Assembly (NCBI GenBank): GCA_902519955.1
Contig: CABYMF010000004.1
Location: 1 to 63,968, forward strand
Reading direction: 5' to 3'
From: an uncultured Bacteroidota bacterium
Lineage (GTDB): Bacteria; Bacteroidota; Bacteroidia; Flavobacteriales; Flavobacteriaceae
Length of the DNA stretch: 63,968 nt
The notes under the pieces were generated by a model that ran no database searches, was not told where the DNA came from, and was given only the letters and a program-made list of their open reading frames with translations. The position numbers were made by a program, and so were the translations under genes. This document shows positions 35,433 to 43,920 of the stretch, in pieces. Within the stretch, counting starts at the first letter, position 1, and each line of letters starts with the position of its first letter.

Positions 35433-37718
35433 ATGAAACGATTACTCACTATTAGATTATTATGGGCTTCAATTTTGATTGCTTTAGTCTCCTTCTTCGG
35501 TTTGTTTATTCTAGCAGGAAATGGAACGTTCGGGGAAATGCCTCAATTCGAACAACTAGAAAATCCAAACACAAATCTTGCTACACAAATAATATCCTCA
35601 GATGGAGAAATATTAGGTAAATATTATTTTAATGACAATAGAACACCTATAACTTATGATGAACTTCCTAAAAATTTAGTTGATGCTTTAATTTCTACTG
35701 AAGATGAAAGGTTTTATGATCATCCAGGAATCGATGTAAGATCAACCTTAAGAGCAATAATTTTCCTAAACACACGAGGTGGTTCAAGCACAATTAGCCA
35801 ACAACTTGCAAGACAACTTTTTGTAGGGGTTAGATCAAGAAATATTATTCAAGCAATTTTGCAAAAAGCAAGAGAGTGGGTTTTAGCTATTCAAATTGAG
35901 AAAAGATATACTAAGAATGAAATTATTGCAATGTATTTAAATATATATGATTTTAATAACACGGCAGATGGTGTTCGTTCAGCTTCAAAAATTTACTTTA
36001 ATAAAACTCCTGACTCACTTCTAATTGAGGATGCCGCTACCCTCGTTGGAATGTTAAAAAACTCATCACTATATAATCCACTTAGAAGACCAGAGCTTGT
36101 CACTGAAAGACGAAATGTTGTTTTTCAACAGATGTATAGAAATGAAATGATCACAAAAGATCAGAGAGACTCATTATCATCAATCCCCCTTAAAATTGAT
36201 TATTCGCCAGAATCACATAGAGAAGGACTGGCAACTTATTTTAGGGCATATCTTCAAGAGTTTATGAATCAGTGGTTAAGAGAGAACCCAAAGCCTGATG
36301 GTTCCAGATATAATCTTTATAAAGATGGTCTAAGGATCTATACAACTATTGACTCTAGGCTTCAGTCTATAGCTGAAGAGTCAGTAAATGAGCACATGAA
36401 GAATCTTCAATCAGAATTTTTTGCTCAAAACAAAGAATCAGAGGAAAATCTAACACCACCTTTTAGAAATTTAAGAGAGGGTCAAGTTGACACTTTAATT
36501 AAACTGTCCGCAATGAGATCGGAGAGATGGAGAAAAATGAAATTAAGTGGTAAAGATGAAGATGAGATATGGGATACATTTAAAGTAGAAACTCCAATGA
36601 AAATATTTTCATGGAATGGAGAAATTGATACTATAATGAAGCCAATAGACTCAATTAAATATTATAAGTTTCATCTTAGAGCTTCAATGATGTCAATGGA
36701 GCCACAAACAGGCCATGTTAAAGCATGGGTTGGCGGAGTTAATTACAAGCATTTTCAATATGACCAGGTTAAACAGGGAAGACGCCAAATAGGTTCAACT
36801 TTTAAGCCTTTTTTATATGCAACAGCAATTGATCAACTAAAGCTTTCCCCATGTTATACAGTCCCAGATGCATTGTATTGCATAGAACCTGGTAAACATG
36901 GTAATATGGATGCATGGTGTCCAAAGAATTCTAGTGATAAATATGGTCAGATAAGAAATTTAAAAAACGCGTTAGCTAATTCAATAAATACAATCAGTGC
37001 AAGACTCATGGATCAAGTTGGTCCCAAACCAGTTGTTGCTTTGATGAAAAAAATGGGAATTAATTCATATTTGCCTGAGGTACCCTCAATTGCACTTGGA
37101 ACCCCAGACATCAGTCTTTATGAAATGGTAGGAGCCTACAGCACTTTTGTAAATAAAGGAATATATATTGAGCCAATCTTTATTTCAAGGATAGAAGACA
37201 AAAATGGAGTACCACTATTTGAAGTAATTCCTATCACAACAGATGTTTTAAGTGAGGAAGCTGCATATGTTACAGTTAATCTAATGGAAGGTGTAACAAA
37301 ATATGGTTCAGGAGGAAGGCTAAGACATTCTGGCTTAGAAGAGACAAATTATATCTATAAAAACTTAGTAACCGGATATCCTTATTCTTTTGAAAATGCT
37401 ATTGCTGGAAAAACAGGAACAACTCAAAATCAAAGTGATGGATGGTTTATGGGGATGGTTCCTAATTTGGTTACAGGAGTATGGGTTGGAGGTGAGGACA
37501 GATCAATTCATTTTGAGGATATTGCTTTTGGTCAAGGTGCAACTATGGCTTTACCAATATGGGGAAAATACATGAAGGATGCATATCTAAATCCTGATCT
37601 AGGAATTTCATCTGAAGCTTTTCCTATTCCTGAATTAGTTTCAATCCCATTGGATTGTGAAAATTTAAATATTGAAAGTTCTAAGAAGAAAAAAGATCTT
37701 GAAGATTTAGGTTTTTAA
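35433..37718 (+). CDS. Class A penicillin-binding protein (PBP1A type)
   Basis: Bifunctional peptidoglycan glycosyltransferase/transpeptidase. One N-terminal membrane helix. The GT51 domain has catalytic E90 in STEDERFYDHPGID and STISQQLARQLF. The transpeptidase domain has S455-x2-K458 (STFK), the SxN motif in ANSINTISA, and KTGT at 660-663. 761 residues, complete. Works at the periplasmic face in wall synthesis. The last codons are Lys-rich. Confidence 0.95.
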   Translation: MKRLLTIRLLWASILIALVSFFGLFILAGNGTFGEMPQFEQLENPNTNLATQIISSDGEILGKYYFNDNRTPITYDELPKNLVDALISTEDERFYDHPGIDVRSTLRAIIFLNTRGGSSTISQQLARQLFVGVRSRNIIQAILQKAREWVLAIQIEKRYTKNEIIAMYLNIYDFNNTADGVRSASKIYFNKTPDSLLIEDAATLVGMLKNSSLYNPLRRPELVTERRNVVFQQMYRNEMITKDQRDSLSSIPLKIDYSPESHREGLATYFRAYLQEFMNQWLRENPKPDGSRYNLYKDGLRIYTTIDSRLQSIAEESVNEHMKNLQSEFFAQNKESEENLTPPFRNLREGQVDTLIKLSAMRSERWRKMKLSGKDEDEIWDTFKVETPMKIFSWNGEIDTIMKPIDSIKYYKFHLRASMMSMEPQTGHVKAWVGGVNYKHFQYDQVKQGRRQIGSTFKPFLYATAIDQLKLSPCYTVPDALYCIEPGKHGNMDAWCPKNSSDKYGQIRNLKNALANSINTISARLMDQVGPKPVVALMKKMGINSYLPEVPSIALGTPDISLYEMVGAYSTFVNKGIYIEPIFISRIEDKNGVPLFEVIPITTDVLSEEAAYVTVNLMEGVTKYGSGGRLRHSGLEETNYIYKNLVTGYPYSFENAIAGKTGTTQNQSDGWFMGMVPNLVTGVWVGGEDRSIHFEDIAFGQGATMALPIWGKYMKDAYLNPDLGISSEAFPIPELVSIPLDCENLNIESSKKKKDLEDLGF

Positions 37719-38224
37719 TTTATAAGTTTTTCAAAACAGTAAAAAGGAAATCTGCTTTGTTCAGGAAAATAAACATTCCCTAACCTAATATATCCCCTAT
37801 TTTCATAAAATATATTGTTTCTTTTATTCTTACTGAAAGTATCTAGCCTGACGGATTCATAATTATTTGATTTTGCATAATCTTCAGCAAAATCCATCAT
37901 TTTCCTTCCAATCCCTTTTTTTTGAAATAGGGGATGAACTGCTAATCGATGGATATATAAATTAATATTATCTTCAGAAAGCCATTTTATATCTTTATAG
38001 ACATGATCTTTATTTTTAGTGAGCATTATGCAGCCAACAATTTCTTGATTAATTTTTGCTAAATACAAAGAGTTACTTTCAATATCTTCTTTGAATATTT
38101 TTTTACTAGGATATTTTTCATTCCACTGAAATATATTTCTATTTATCATATCGCTTGCACAACATTCGGCAATTTTTTTTACCTTATCTAAGTGACTAAT
38201 TACTGCTAATTCAATTTTGAACAT
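37715..38224 (-). CDS. GNAT family N-acetyltransferase
   Basis: 169 residues with the acetyl-CoA pyrophosphate loop in HPLFQKKGIGRKMMDFAEDYA (Q/R-x-x-G-x-G/A) and the following VRLDTFSKNKRNNIFYENRGYIRLG typical of GNAT motifs A and B. The substrate cannot be predicted. Converges with the PBP gene by four bases. Confidence 0.88.
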   Translation of the reverse strand: MFKIELAVISHLDKVKKIAECCASDMINRNIFQWNEKYPSKKIFKEDIESNSLYLAKINQEIVGCIMLTKNKDHVYKDIKWLSEDNINLYIHRLAVHPLFQKKGIGRKMMDFAEDYAKSNNYESVRLDTFSKNKRNNIFYENRGYIRLGNVYFPEQSRFPFYCFEKLIN

Positions 38225-38263
38225 AGAAAATAATTATGTTTAAATTAGATTAAAATTAATGAA

Positions 38264-39157
38264 TTGTCAATTAAGAATTTTTTTTACTTCTTATTTGGGA
38301 TAATAGTCAGCTTTACACATTGTTACTCTCAAGATCAGCTTACTTTAGATGTTGATAATGATCTCTATTTTAATAGAGACTTCTATTACTCAAGTGGAAT
38401 CTCTTTAGCTTATTCTTCACAGAAGAGTAAAGAAGAACAAAGATTTATTGATCATTTAAAATTGGTCCAGTATATATACACGCCATCTAGTAGATATGAA
38501 CCAGATCCTAAAAAATATGATTATCCTTACAGTGGTTATTTGTTTTTAGAGGTTGCTAGACAAAAAAAACTAAGTGATTATTCGAGTTTTTCACTAGGAG
38601 GAAATATTGGTATTACCGGTGATGCATCCTTGGCCAAAGGAATGCAAAATTTATATCATGATCTTGTTTTGGATCTTCCAAATCTAGAATGGAAGTCTCA
38701 AATGCCACAAGAAATACAAGTAAATTTATTATTCAACTATATTAATGGTTTTAATTTATTTGATAATATAAATTTCTCAACCAAACTTTATTCAAGATTA
38801 GGAACTTATCAATTGATGGCAGGAATCAATTTTGGTTTGTTAATTGGAGATACAAGCTGGTATAGTTTTTCGGATAATATTGTATCCCAATCAAAAAATA
38901 ATTTTTCTTTCTACATTGGAACTAGTCAGGAATATTATCATCATGATTATAAACTTGAAGGGAGTTTATTTAATGATAATGCAAGTCTAACATTGACTTC
39001 AAATAAATACAGAAATATTATGGAAATTGGACTATTAAAGAAATTTAATAGATTTCAAGTTCTCTCTACATTTAACTCCATGTCAAAAGATACGGAAACT
39101 CAGAGAACATTAAGACATCCTTTTTTAAAAATTAGTATTAGCTACATCCTTAATTAA
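38264..39157 (+). CDS. LpxR-like outer-membrane lipid A deacylase
   Basis: Secreted beta-barrel candidate: a signal peptide (ends HCYSQ) then DVDNDLYFNRDFYYSSGISLAYS, matching the N-D-x-D-x-Y start and following Ser of LpxR/DUF2219. His132 in MQNLYHDLVLDLPNLEWKSQ fits the catalytic His block. LpxR removes the 3'-acyloxyacyl chain of lipid A. The start is TTG at 38264; the ATG at 38259 is out of frame. 297 residues. Beta-strand alternation continues to a terminal aromatic-rich strand, as expected for a barrel. Confidence 0.75.
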   Translation: MSIKNFFYFLFGIIVSFTHCYSQDQLTLDVDNDLYFNRDFYYSSGISLAYSSQKSKEEQRFIDHLKLVQYIYTPSSRYEPDPKKYDYPYSGYLFLEVARQKKLSDYSSFSLGGNIGITGDASLAKGMQNLYHDLVLDLPNLEWKSQMPQEIQVNLLFNYINGFNLFDNINFSTKLYSRLGTYQLMAGINFGLLIGDTSWYSFSDNIVSQSKNNFSFYIGTSQEYYHHDYKLEGSLFNDNASLTLTSNKYRNIMEIGLLKKFNRFQVLSTFNSMSKDTETQRTLRHPFLKISISYILN

Positions 39158-39217
39158 CTTTTTAACTTTTCTTTAAAATTTTTTAAGCATTAATAAATGT
39201 AAATTTATATGAGATGT

Positions 39218-39306
39218 AAAAGCGCTCCTGATTTGTACACTAGTTTAATTTAGACTAGAATCTTTTTGTATTTTTTGTTAATTGGTTTTGTTAGGAGCGT
39301 TTTTTA
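39218..39306. terminator. Long-loop inverted repeat / bidirectional terminator or small RNA
   Basis: Between convergent genes, CGCTCCT (39223-39229) pairs with AGGAGCG (39293-39299), flanked by A and T runs that extend the stem apart from a bulged G. The 63-base loop contains a second hairpin, CTAGT/ACTAG (39240-39258). Six to seven T follow on the plus strand and a shorter T run on the minus strand. It could simply end both transcripts, but the size and nested stem also suit a small structured RNA. The flanking 39158-39217 is AT-rich with nothing else seen. Confidence 0.5.
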
Positions 39307-40179
39307 TTCAATCTCTATTTTATACATATAGGGTGATCCAATCCCTTCATCTTCAGATGTAATCCAGAAAGTTTTATTATCAATTATTTTAATTGCTTCA
39401 ACTTGAGCTTTTTCAAGTGGGATTTGGAATTTTTTAAATTTCATATCACTTAAACTTTCCAAATTAAAGTCTTCAAATAATATTAAATATTGACTTCCCT
39501 TTGAGTTATAACTAACAAGTGCAAGAAGACCAAGCTCTTTATTGAAGTCACTACCAGTAATTAAAGAATTTACATCATATGTAATTTTGCTTTCAAGTAC
39601 TTGCTTTGAATTACTTTCTTTATCAATTAAATATAAATCAGTAAATAGATTACTTCTATCCTTTGATAAAACTGCAATTTTATCTTCAATTAAAAATAAT
39701 GCTTCAGCATCATACTTATGTTTTGGTCTTGGAACAAATATTTCTTGATCTTTATATGCAATATCGATTTTACCATCAACACTAAAATCATTTGTTTTAA
39801 CTTTTATAATGTTTAGATTGTCTCTGTAGCCAAAATTGTTTCCTGTGTCAGCAATAAATATATAATCTTCATCAGCTGTAACATCTTCCCAATCATTATT
39901 ATAAATTTCCCAAAAAGATTCTTCTTCTAATTTTATAGAATTTATAATCTCACCATTAATATTAAAAAAATATAAACTTGGCTCTCCTCCTGAATCATTA
40001 TGAGTTATAAAAACTTCATTTAGAATTTCTAAACCTGAAGTTTCATTTATGACTTTTGGTAAAACAATAGACTCAAGAATAACAACATTCTCAAAGTTTT
40101 TTTTCTCTTGTCCATTTGAACAGCTATATATTATTAATGGTATTATTAAGTGATAATTTTTGAATGATTTAAACATCAT
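39304..40179 (-). CDS. Propeller-like lipoprotein (phytase/SdiA-regulated-like)
   Basis: Lipoprotein signal (IIYSC). The body has blocks NETSGLEILNEVFITHNDSGG, NNDWEDVTADEDYIFIADTGNN and KHKYDAEALFLIEDKIAVLSK, a pattern I associate with six-bladed propeller or phytase-like secreted proteins of Bacteroidota. 291 residues. Enzymatic activity is not evident. It is the last gene of the operon starting at 42363 and overlaps the preceding gene by 11 bases. Confidence 0.6.
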   Translation of the reverse strand: MMFKSFKNYHLIIPLIIYSCSNGQEKKNFENVVILESIVLPKVINETSGLEILNEVFITHNDSGGEPSLYFFNINGEIINSIKLEEESFWEIYNNDWEDVTADEDYIFIADTGNNFGYRDNLNIIKVKTNDFSVDGKIDIAYKDQEIFVPRPKHKYDAEALFLIEDKIAVLSKDRSNLFTDLYLIDKESNSKQVLESKITYDVNSLITGSDFNKELGLLALVSYNSKGSQYLILFEDFNLESLSDMKFKKFQIPLEKAQVEAIKIIDNKTFWITSEDEGIGSPYMYKIEIE

Positions 40180-41368
40180 TTGAGCTTAATTTTACTATTT
40201 TTAATTGATTACTTTCATTATTAAAAACAGTCCAAACAATAAATATTTGATCATCAAATATTTCTAATTGAGGAACTCCTGTACCTCTTCCACTGTCAAT
40301 TTTAGAAATTGTTATTGGCTTTGAAACTGTTCCATCTATCGAAGCTTTTTTTATTCTTAAGTATGTCCCATCATCGTCACCTTCCATATAACTTACTATC
40401 ACTTCTTTTTCATTTAAGAAGGCAGTATCAACTCTACCAATAGCACCAAGGTCATTAATTGTTATTGGGATCCCGAAAGAGGATCCATAAGATTCTGAAA
40501 AGGAAAGATTAACTTTTGGTATTCCATCTGAAACAGTGAACCAACTTACAGCAATATTATTTGAATTAGAGGCAATTTTAGGGCCATTGACTGGACATCC
40601 ATATATTACCCATCCATCATTATGAACTGCAATAGGATCTTCCCAAGCCATGTCTATATTTCTTGTAACATATATATCTCGCACTTCTTCTTCAGTTCTA
40701 TCTCGGTAGGCAACTAGAGGTCCCTTGTTGGTATATGTCATTGACGTCTGACAACAATCACAAACTGATGAATCAAGTTCAGTTTCATTTATAATATCAC
40801 CAGTATTTGTTATTTCTGCAAATCTAATTGTCATGGGCCTGTGATCACCTTCCTTATCTTTCTCAACTGTATTTCTTCCGTCTAACCAAGTAATTAAAAA
40901 GCCATCGCTATCATTTGAGGCTATACTTACAAAACCATGTTCTGCTTTAAATCCATCAGTATTTAATATGAAGTCTTCTTTTACTTTTTCTCCAGATAAT
41001 TTATGTAGACTTAAAAAAACATCATAAGTATATGTACCTGAGGCAGACTTTTTTAAATAATTTGTTAGAACCTGATCGCCACTTATTGCATGCGTTGGAA
41101 AGTCAGCCCAATTGATAAACCAGTCAGAACCAGTAGCCAAACTTATAGGATTGGTCCATACTTCATTTTTAAATTGTCTAAAATTTAAGCTGGCATTCAT
41201 GTCCTCATCACTGGAAATCCAAGTCAATGACAAGTTACCATTATTTGAAACTAGACTAGGTTGTGCATTATTGTTGTCATGTAAGAAAGATATTTCTTCT
41301 ATTATAATTTCATTAGAACTACAAGACAAAAGACTTAACAATGATAAAGCAATGACATATTTTTTCAT
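40169..41368 (-). CDS. Sialidase-like repeat lipoprotein with CDCC motif
   Basis: Lipoprotein (lipobox LLSC, Cys16). The rest shows repeated Asp-box-like beta strands (SLTWISSDEDMNASLNFRQF, FLITWLDGRN, IAVSWFTVSDGIPKVNLSFS) of a BNR/sialidase-type propeller, but no sialidase catalytic set. A CDCC cluster at residues 203-206 (SSVCDCCQTSM) is striking in a periplasmic protein and could bind metal or cycle redox state. 399 residues. It follows the TlpA gene by one base, so a reductant-client relation is possible but inferred. Confidence 0.65.
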   Translation of the reverse strand: MKKYVIALSLLSLLSCSSNEIIIEEISFLHDNNNAQPSLVSNNGNLSLTWISSDEDMNASLNFRQFKNEVWTNPISLATGSDWFINWADFPTHAISGDQVLTNYLKKSASGTYTYDVFLSLHKLSGEKVKEDFILNTDGFKAEHGFVSIASNDSDGFLITWLDGRNTVEKDKEGDHRPMTIRFAEITNTGDIINETELDSSVCDCCQTSMTYTNKGPLVAYRDRTEEEVRDIYVTRNIDMAWEDPIAVHNDGWVIYGCPVNGPKIASNSNNIAVSWFTVSDGIPKVNLSFSESYGSSFGIPITINDLGAIGRVDTAFLNEKEVIVSYMEGDDDGTYLRIKKASIDGTVSKPITISKIDSGRGTGVPQLEIFDDQIFIVWTVFNNESNQLKIVKLSSNDV

Positions 41369-41369
41369 A

Positions 41370-41861
41370 TTACAACATCTTTAATTTATTAATCATTTCT
41401 TCAGAATCCCATTCAATTGCCCCAACAATAGTTTCAATTAATTTACCATTTTCATCAAAAATATATGATGTTGGCATAGCATAAATTCCAATTGTCTCAA
41501 ACGATTTAGTTGATTTTACAAAATTAAAATCAAAATTCCATTTATTTTTAAACTTAGAAATTTTATCAACCGTTTCGTCAGAAACTAAAAAAAAAGTATA
41601 TCCGAATTCTTCTAGTATTTCTTCAGCTCTTTTAATACCAGGCATTTCCTCTATACATGGGGCACACCATGTAGCCCAGTAATTAACCACAATTTTACGT
41701 TTTTTATAGACTGAGAGATCTAAATTATTATCGTATAGATCAACTAATGAGGTTTTAAGCTGCAAAGACTCTAAATCAGAAAAACTTTTATTATTTGTTA
41801 TTCCTGAGTTACAACTAAATAATAAAAAACAACATAACGTATTCAGAATTATCTTTTTCAA
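41370..41861 (-). CDS. TlpA-like thiol-disulfide lipoprotein
   Basis: Thioredoxin-fold protein anchored outside the inner membrane: lipobox SC at Cys17, then VVNYWATWCAPCIEEMPGI with the redox pair C66-x-x-C69 and a cis-Pro block IGIYAMPTSYIFDENG. 163 residues. TlpA-family proteins reduce periplasmic disulfides, often for metalloprotein maturation. Operon mates are the orphan plug upstream and the CDCC protein downstream. Confidence 0.9.
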   Translation of the reverse strand: MKKIILNTLCCFLLFSCNSGITNNKSFSDLESLQLKTSLVDLYDNNLDLSVYKKRKIVVNYWATWCAPCIEEMPGIKRAEEILEEFGYTFFLVSDETVDKISKFKNKWNFDFNFVKSTKSFETIGIYAMPTSYIFDENGKLIETIVGAIEWDSEEMINKLKML

Positions 41862-41892
41862 ATTTGAAATTTTAATTTAGGGAAAAAAATTT

Positions 41893-42363
41893 TCAGGGTT
41901 TCTTTATTTTTTTATCCCTCTTTTTAACTTTTTTAGAAACTTTAGAAGACTTATTTAGCAAGTTTTTTCTGCTATTGAACTTTTCAGCACTTACATTGGT
42001 TTTAACAACAATTACCCCTGCAGCTCCTTCACTTCCATACTTATTTGTTGAAGCCAATCCATTTAGAAGTTCAACATAGTCCACTTGACTTACGGTTAAT
42101 GACGGCGGATAATTATATATCACACCATCAATTTCCCATAGAACCTCATCTCCGGCAGTTTTTAAGGATTGTCTTCCTCTAATGGCAATATTGTGATTAC
42201 CCATTCTATCAATAATTTTTCTAGCTCCAGGAATTCTATTAGCAAGTGCGTCAACTAGTGACATAGATAAAATAGCATTTTGTTGAGCATTTGCAATCTC
42301 ATTTTCCTGAGTTACAGATAAATTAGAAAATAGTAGGACTAAAACTATAAATATCTTTTTCAT
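41893..42363 (-). CDS. Stand-alone TonB-receptor plug domain protein
   Basis: A signal peptide (about 20 residues) then a single plug domain of SusC/TonB-receptor type: ALANRIPGARKIIDR, HNIAIRGRQSLK, LWEIDGVIYNYPPSL, VDYVELLNGLASTNKYGSEGAAGVIVVKT. No beta-barrel follows; the protein ends in ~35 Lys/Ser-rich residues. 156 residues. It is a complete open frame, so a simple truncation by frameshift is unlikely. First gene of a four-gene operon (42363 to 39304). Confidence 0.8.
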   Translation of the reverse strand: MKKIFIVLVLLFSNLSVTQENEIANAQQNAILSMSLVDALANRIPGARKIIDRMGNHNIAIRGRQSLKTAGDEVLWEIDGVIYNYPPSLTVSQVDYVELLNGLASTNKYGSEGAAGVIVVKTNVSAEKFNSRKNLLNKSSKVSKKVKKRDKKIKKP

Positions 42364-42430
42364 TTTAATTAAACAAATTTAAAAAAAGTCTAAGTAAATT
42401 AAGGTAATTCACCAATTTTTTTGTTATATA

Positions 42431-42438
42431 CAAAAGTA
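42431..42438 (-). promoter_or_regulatory. Putative -7 box of the plug-TlpA operon
   Basis: The minus strand reads TACTTTTG (TAnnTTTG), 67 bases before the plug gene. It lies inside a TATAC-AAAA-GTATA palindrome (42427-42440), which could be coincidental in AT-rich DNA. The remainder of 42364-42519 is AT-rich without further signals. Confidence 0.35.
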
Positions 42439-42519
42439 TAAATTTATTATTGTAATTAATTATAAAACAGTTATATAGGTATAATAATTTTACTATATTT
42501 ACAGGCTGGCTACTAAATT

Positions 42520-42846
42520 ATGCTTAAAAAAACATTTGATATAAATCGAATTTACTTTCCTGACGGGGTAAGATCTGTGTATCTCGATGGAAGAAGAGTA
42601 AAAAAAGAGGATATTCAAATTGAAAGAAGTTTTCTTGAATTTGAGTCTTCTGATATTGATGTTGCTAATTTGCCAGATCATATAAAATATCTTCCCAGAA
42701 AACAAGCTGCTGATTATCTTGGACTTAGTGAGAGTACTCTTATCAGATATCATGAAAAAGGAAAATTAACTTGGATAACACGCAGAAATAGAACCCCAAT
42801 ATATTCAAGAGAGTCTCTAGATTTTTTTAACAAAACAAATCACTAA
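42520..42846 (+). CDS. Small helix-turn-helix protein (excisionase/MerR-like DNA-binding domain)
   Basis: 108 residues. The C-terminal half (LPRKQAADYLGLSESTLIRYHEKGKLTWITRRNRTPIYSRESL) is an HTH_17-type winged helix used by excisionases and MerR relatives. The N-terminal half (YFPDGVRSVYLDGRRVKKEDIQI) is not recognised. It is 32 bases upstream of the epimerase gene on the same strand, so it may regulate that operon. No integrase is present, so an excisionase role is unlikely. Confidence 0.75.
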   Translation: MLKKTFDINRIYFPDGVRSVYLDGRRVKKEDIQIERSFLEFESSDIDVANLPDHIKYLPRKQAADYLGLSESTLIRYHEKGKLTWITRRNRTPIYSRESLDFFNKTNH

Positions 42847-42878
42847 AAACATTAACTTAGATTATCATTCTAAGAATA

Positions 42879-43916
42879 ATGATAATAAACTTTCATACTG
42901 TAAGTCTTAAAAAAAAATTTCCTCTTCAAATTAGTAGAGGCATACATGATAGGTCGCAGAATCTTTTTATTGAAATCATAAAAGATGGTATTACTGCATG
43001 GGGGGAATGTGCACCAGGAAAAACAGAAGGAGCATCATCAGCCAGAGAAGTTGAAATACATTTAAAAAGGTTAATTGACTCCAAAGTTGATTCACTTGCT
43101 CTATATGAAGTTAAGCAAAGAGCTAAGGAATTAAATATACCACCTTGTGCTTTTGCGGGTTTTGATATTGCATTATGGGACTGGAAGGCAAAAAAAGCTA
43201 ATATGTCTTTAAAAGATTTATTAGGGCTGCCTTCACCTCATGTCCCTACATCTTTAACTGTAGGTATTAATCCTCCAGAAATTGTAAAAGAGAGGGTAGA
43301 ATTAATATTAAAAAATTCTCAAGTAAGGGCTTTAAAAATTAAACTAGGTTCAAAAGAGGGGATAGAATATGATAAAATGATCTACTCTCAGGTAATAGAA
43401 TCAACTAAACATTCTGATATTTCTATTAGAGTTGATGCAAATGGAGGATGGTCTTTGGAGGAAGCAAAGTTTATGATGAAATGGCTAGCTGAGAGAGGGG
43501 CAGAGTATATTGAGCAACCTCTAGTTGAAGGCGATGAAGACAAGCTTAAATTTTTATTTGAAGGTAGGCTTCTTCCTATTTTTATTGATGAATCATGTAG
43601 ATCAGCTAAAGATGTTGCAGAACATTATCAATATATTGATGGAATTAATTTAAAGCTAATGAAATGTGGAGGAATTACTGAGGCTTTAAATATATTATAT
43701 GTTGCAAAAGCCCATGGATTAAAGACTATGATTGGTTGTATGAGTGAATCATCAGTGAGTATATCAGCAGGAGCTTCAATTACTGGTATAATTGATTATG
43801 TAGACTTAGATTCTCATTATAATCTAGACCCAGACCCCAGTGAAGGATCTTCTATGGTAAAAGGTGTTACAATGATAAACTCGCTTCCTGGACATGGAGC
43901 AAGATTAAAAATTTAG
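42879..43916 (+). CDS. Enolase-superfamily epimerase (dipeptide epimerase / DgcA-like)
   Basis: Muconate-lactonising-subgroup enzyme that abstracts an alpha proton. Catalytic lysines K153 and K155 (KIK), metal ligands D186 (RVDANGGW), E212 (EQPL) and D237 (IDESC), and the second base K259 (LKLMKCGG) are all present. Members epimerise L-Ala-D/L-Glu in murein recycling. A close subgroup, DgcA, racemises N-acetyl-D-glutamate and is encoded beside a DUF1611 protein, as here. The linkage favours the DgcA reading; the sequence alone does not settle it. 345 residues. Confidence 0.85.
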   Translation: MIINFHTVSLKKKFPLQISRGIHDRSQNLFIEIIKDGITAWGECAPGKTEGASSAREVEIHLKRLIDSKVDSLALYEVKQRAKELNIPPCAFAGFDIALWDWKAKKANMSLKDLLGLPSPHVPTSLTVGINPPEIVKERVELILKNSQVRALKIKLGSKEGIEYDKMIYSQVIESTKHSDISIRVDANGGWSLEEAKFMMKWLAERGAEYIEQPLVEGDEDKLKFLFEGRLLPIFIDESCRSAKDVAEHYQYIDGINLKLMKCGGITEALNILYVAKAHGLKTMIGCMSESSVSISAGASITGIIDYVDLDSHYNLDPDPSEGSSMVKGVTMINSLPGHGARLKI

Positions 43917-43920
43917 ATTC

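Noticed and set aside
42520-42846. Excisionase of a mobile element
   Set aside because: No integrase, direct repeats or phage genes lie nearby, and the gene sits in line with the epimerase operon.
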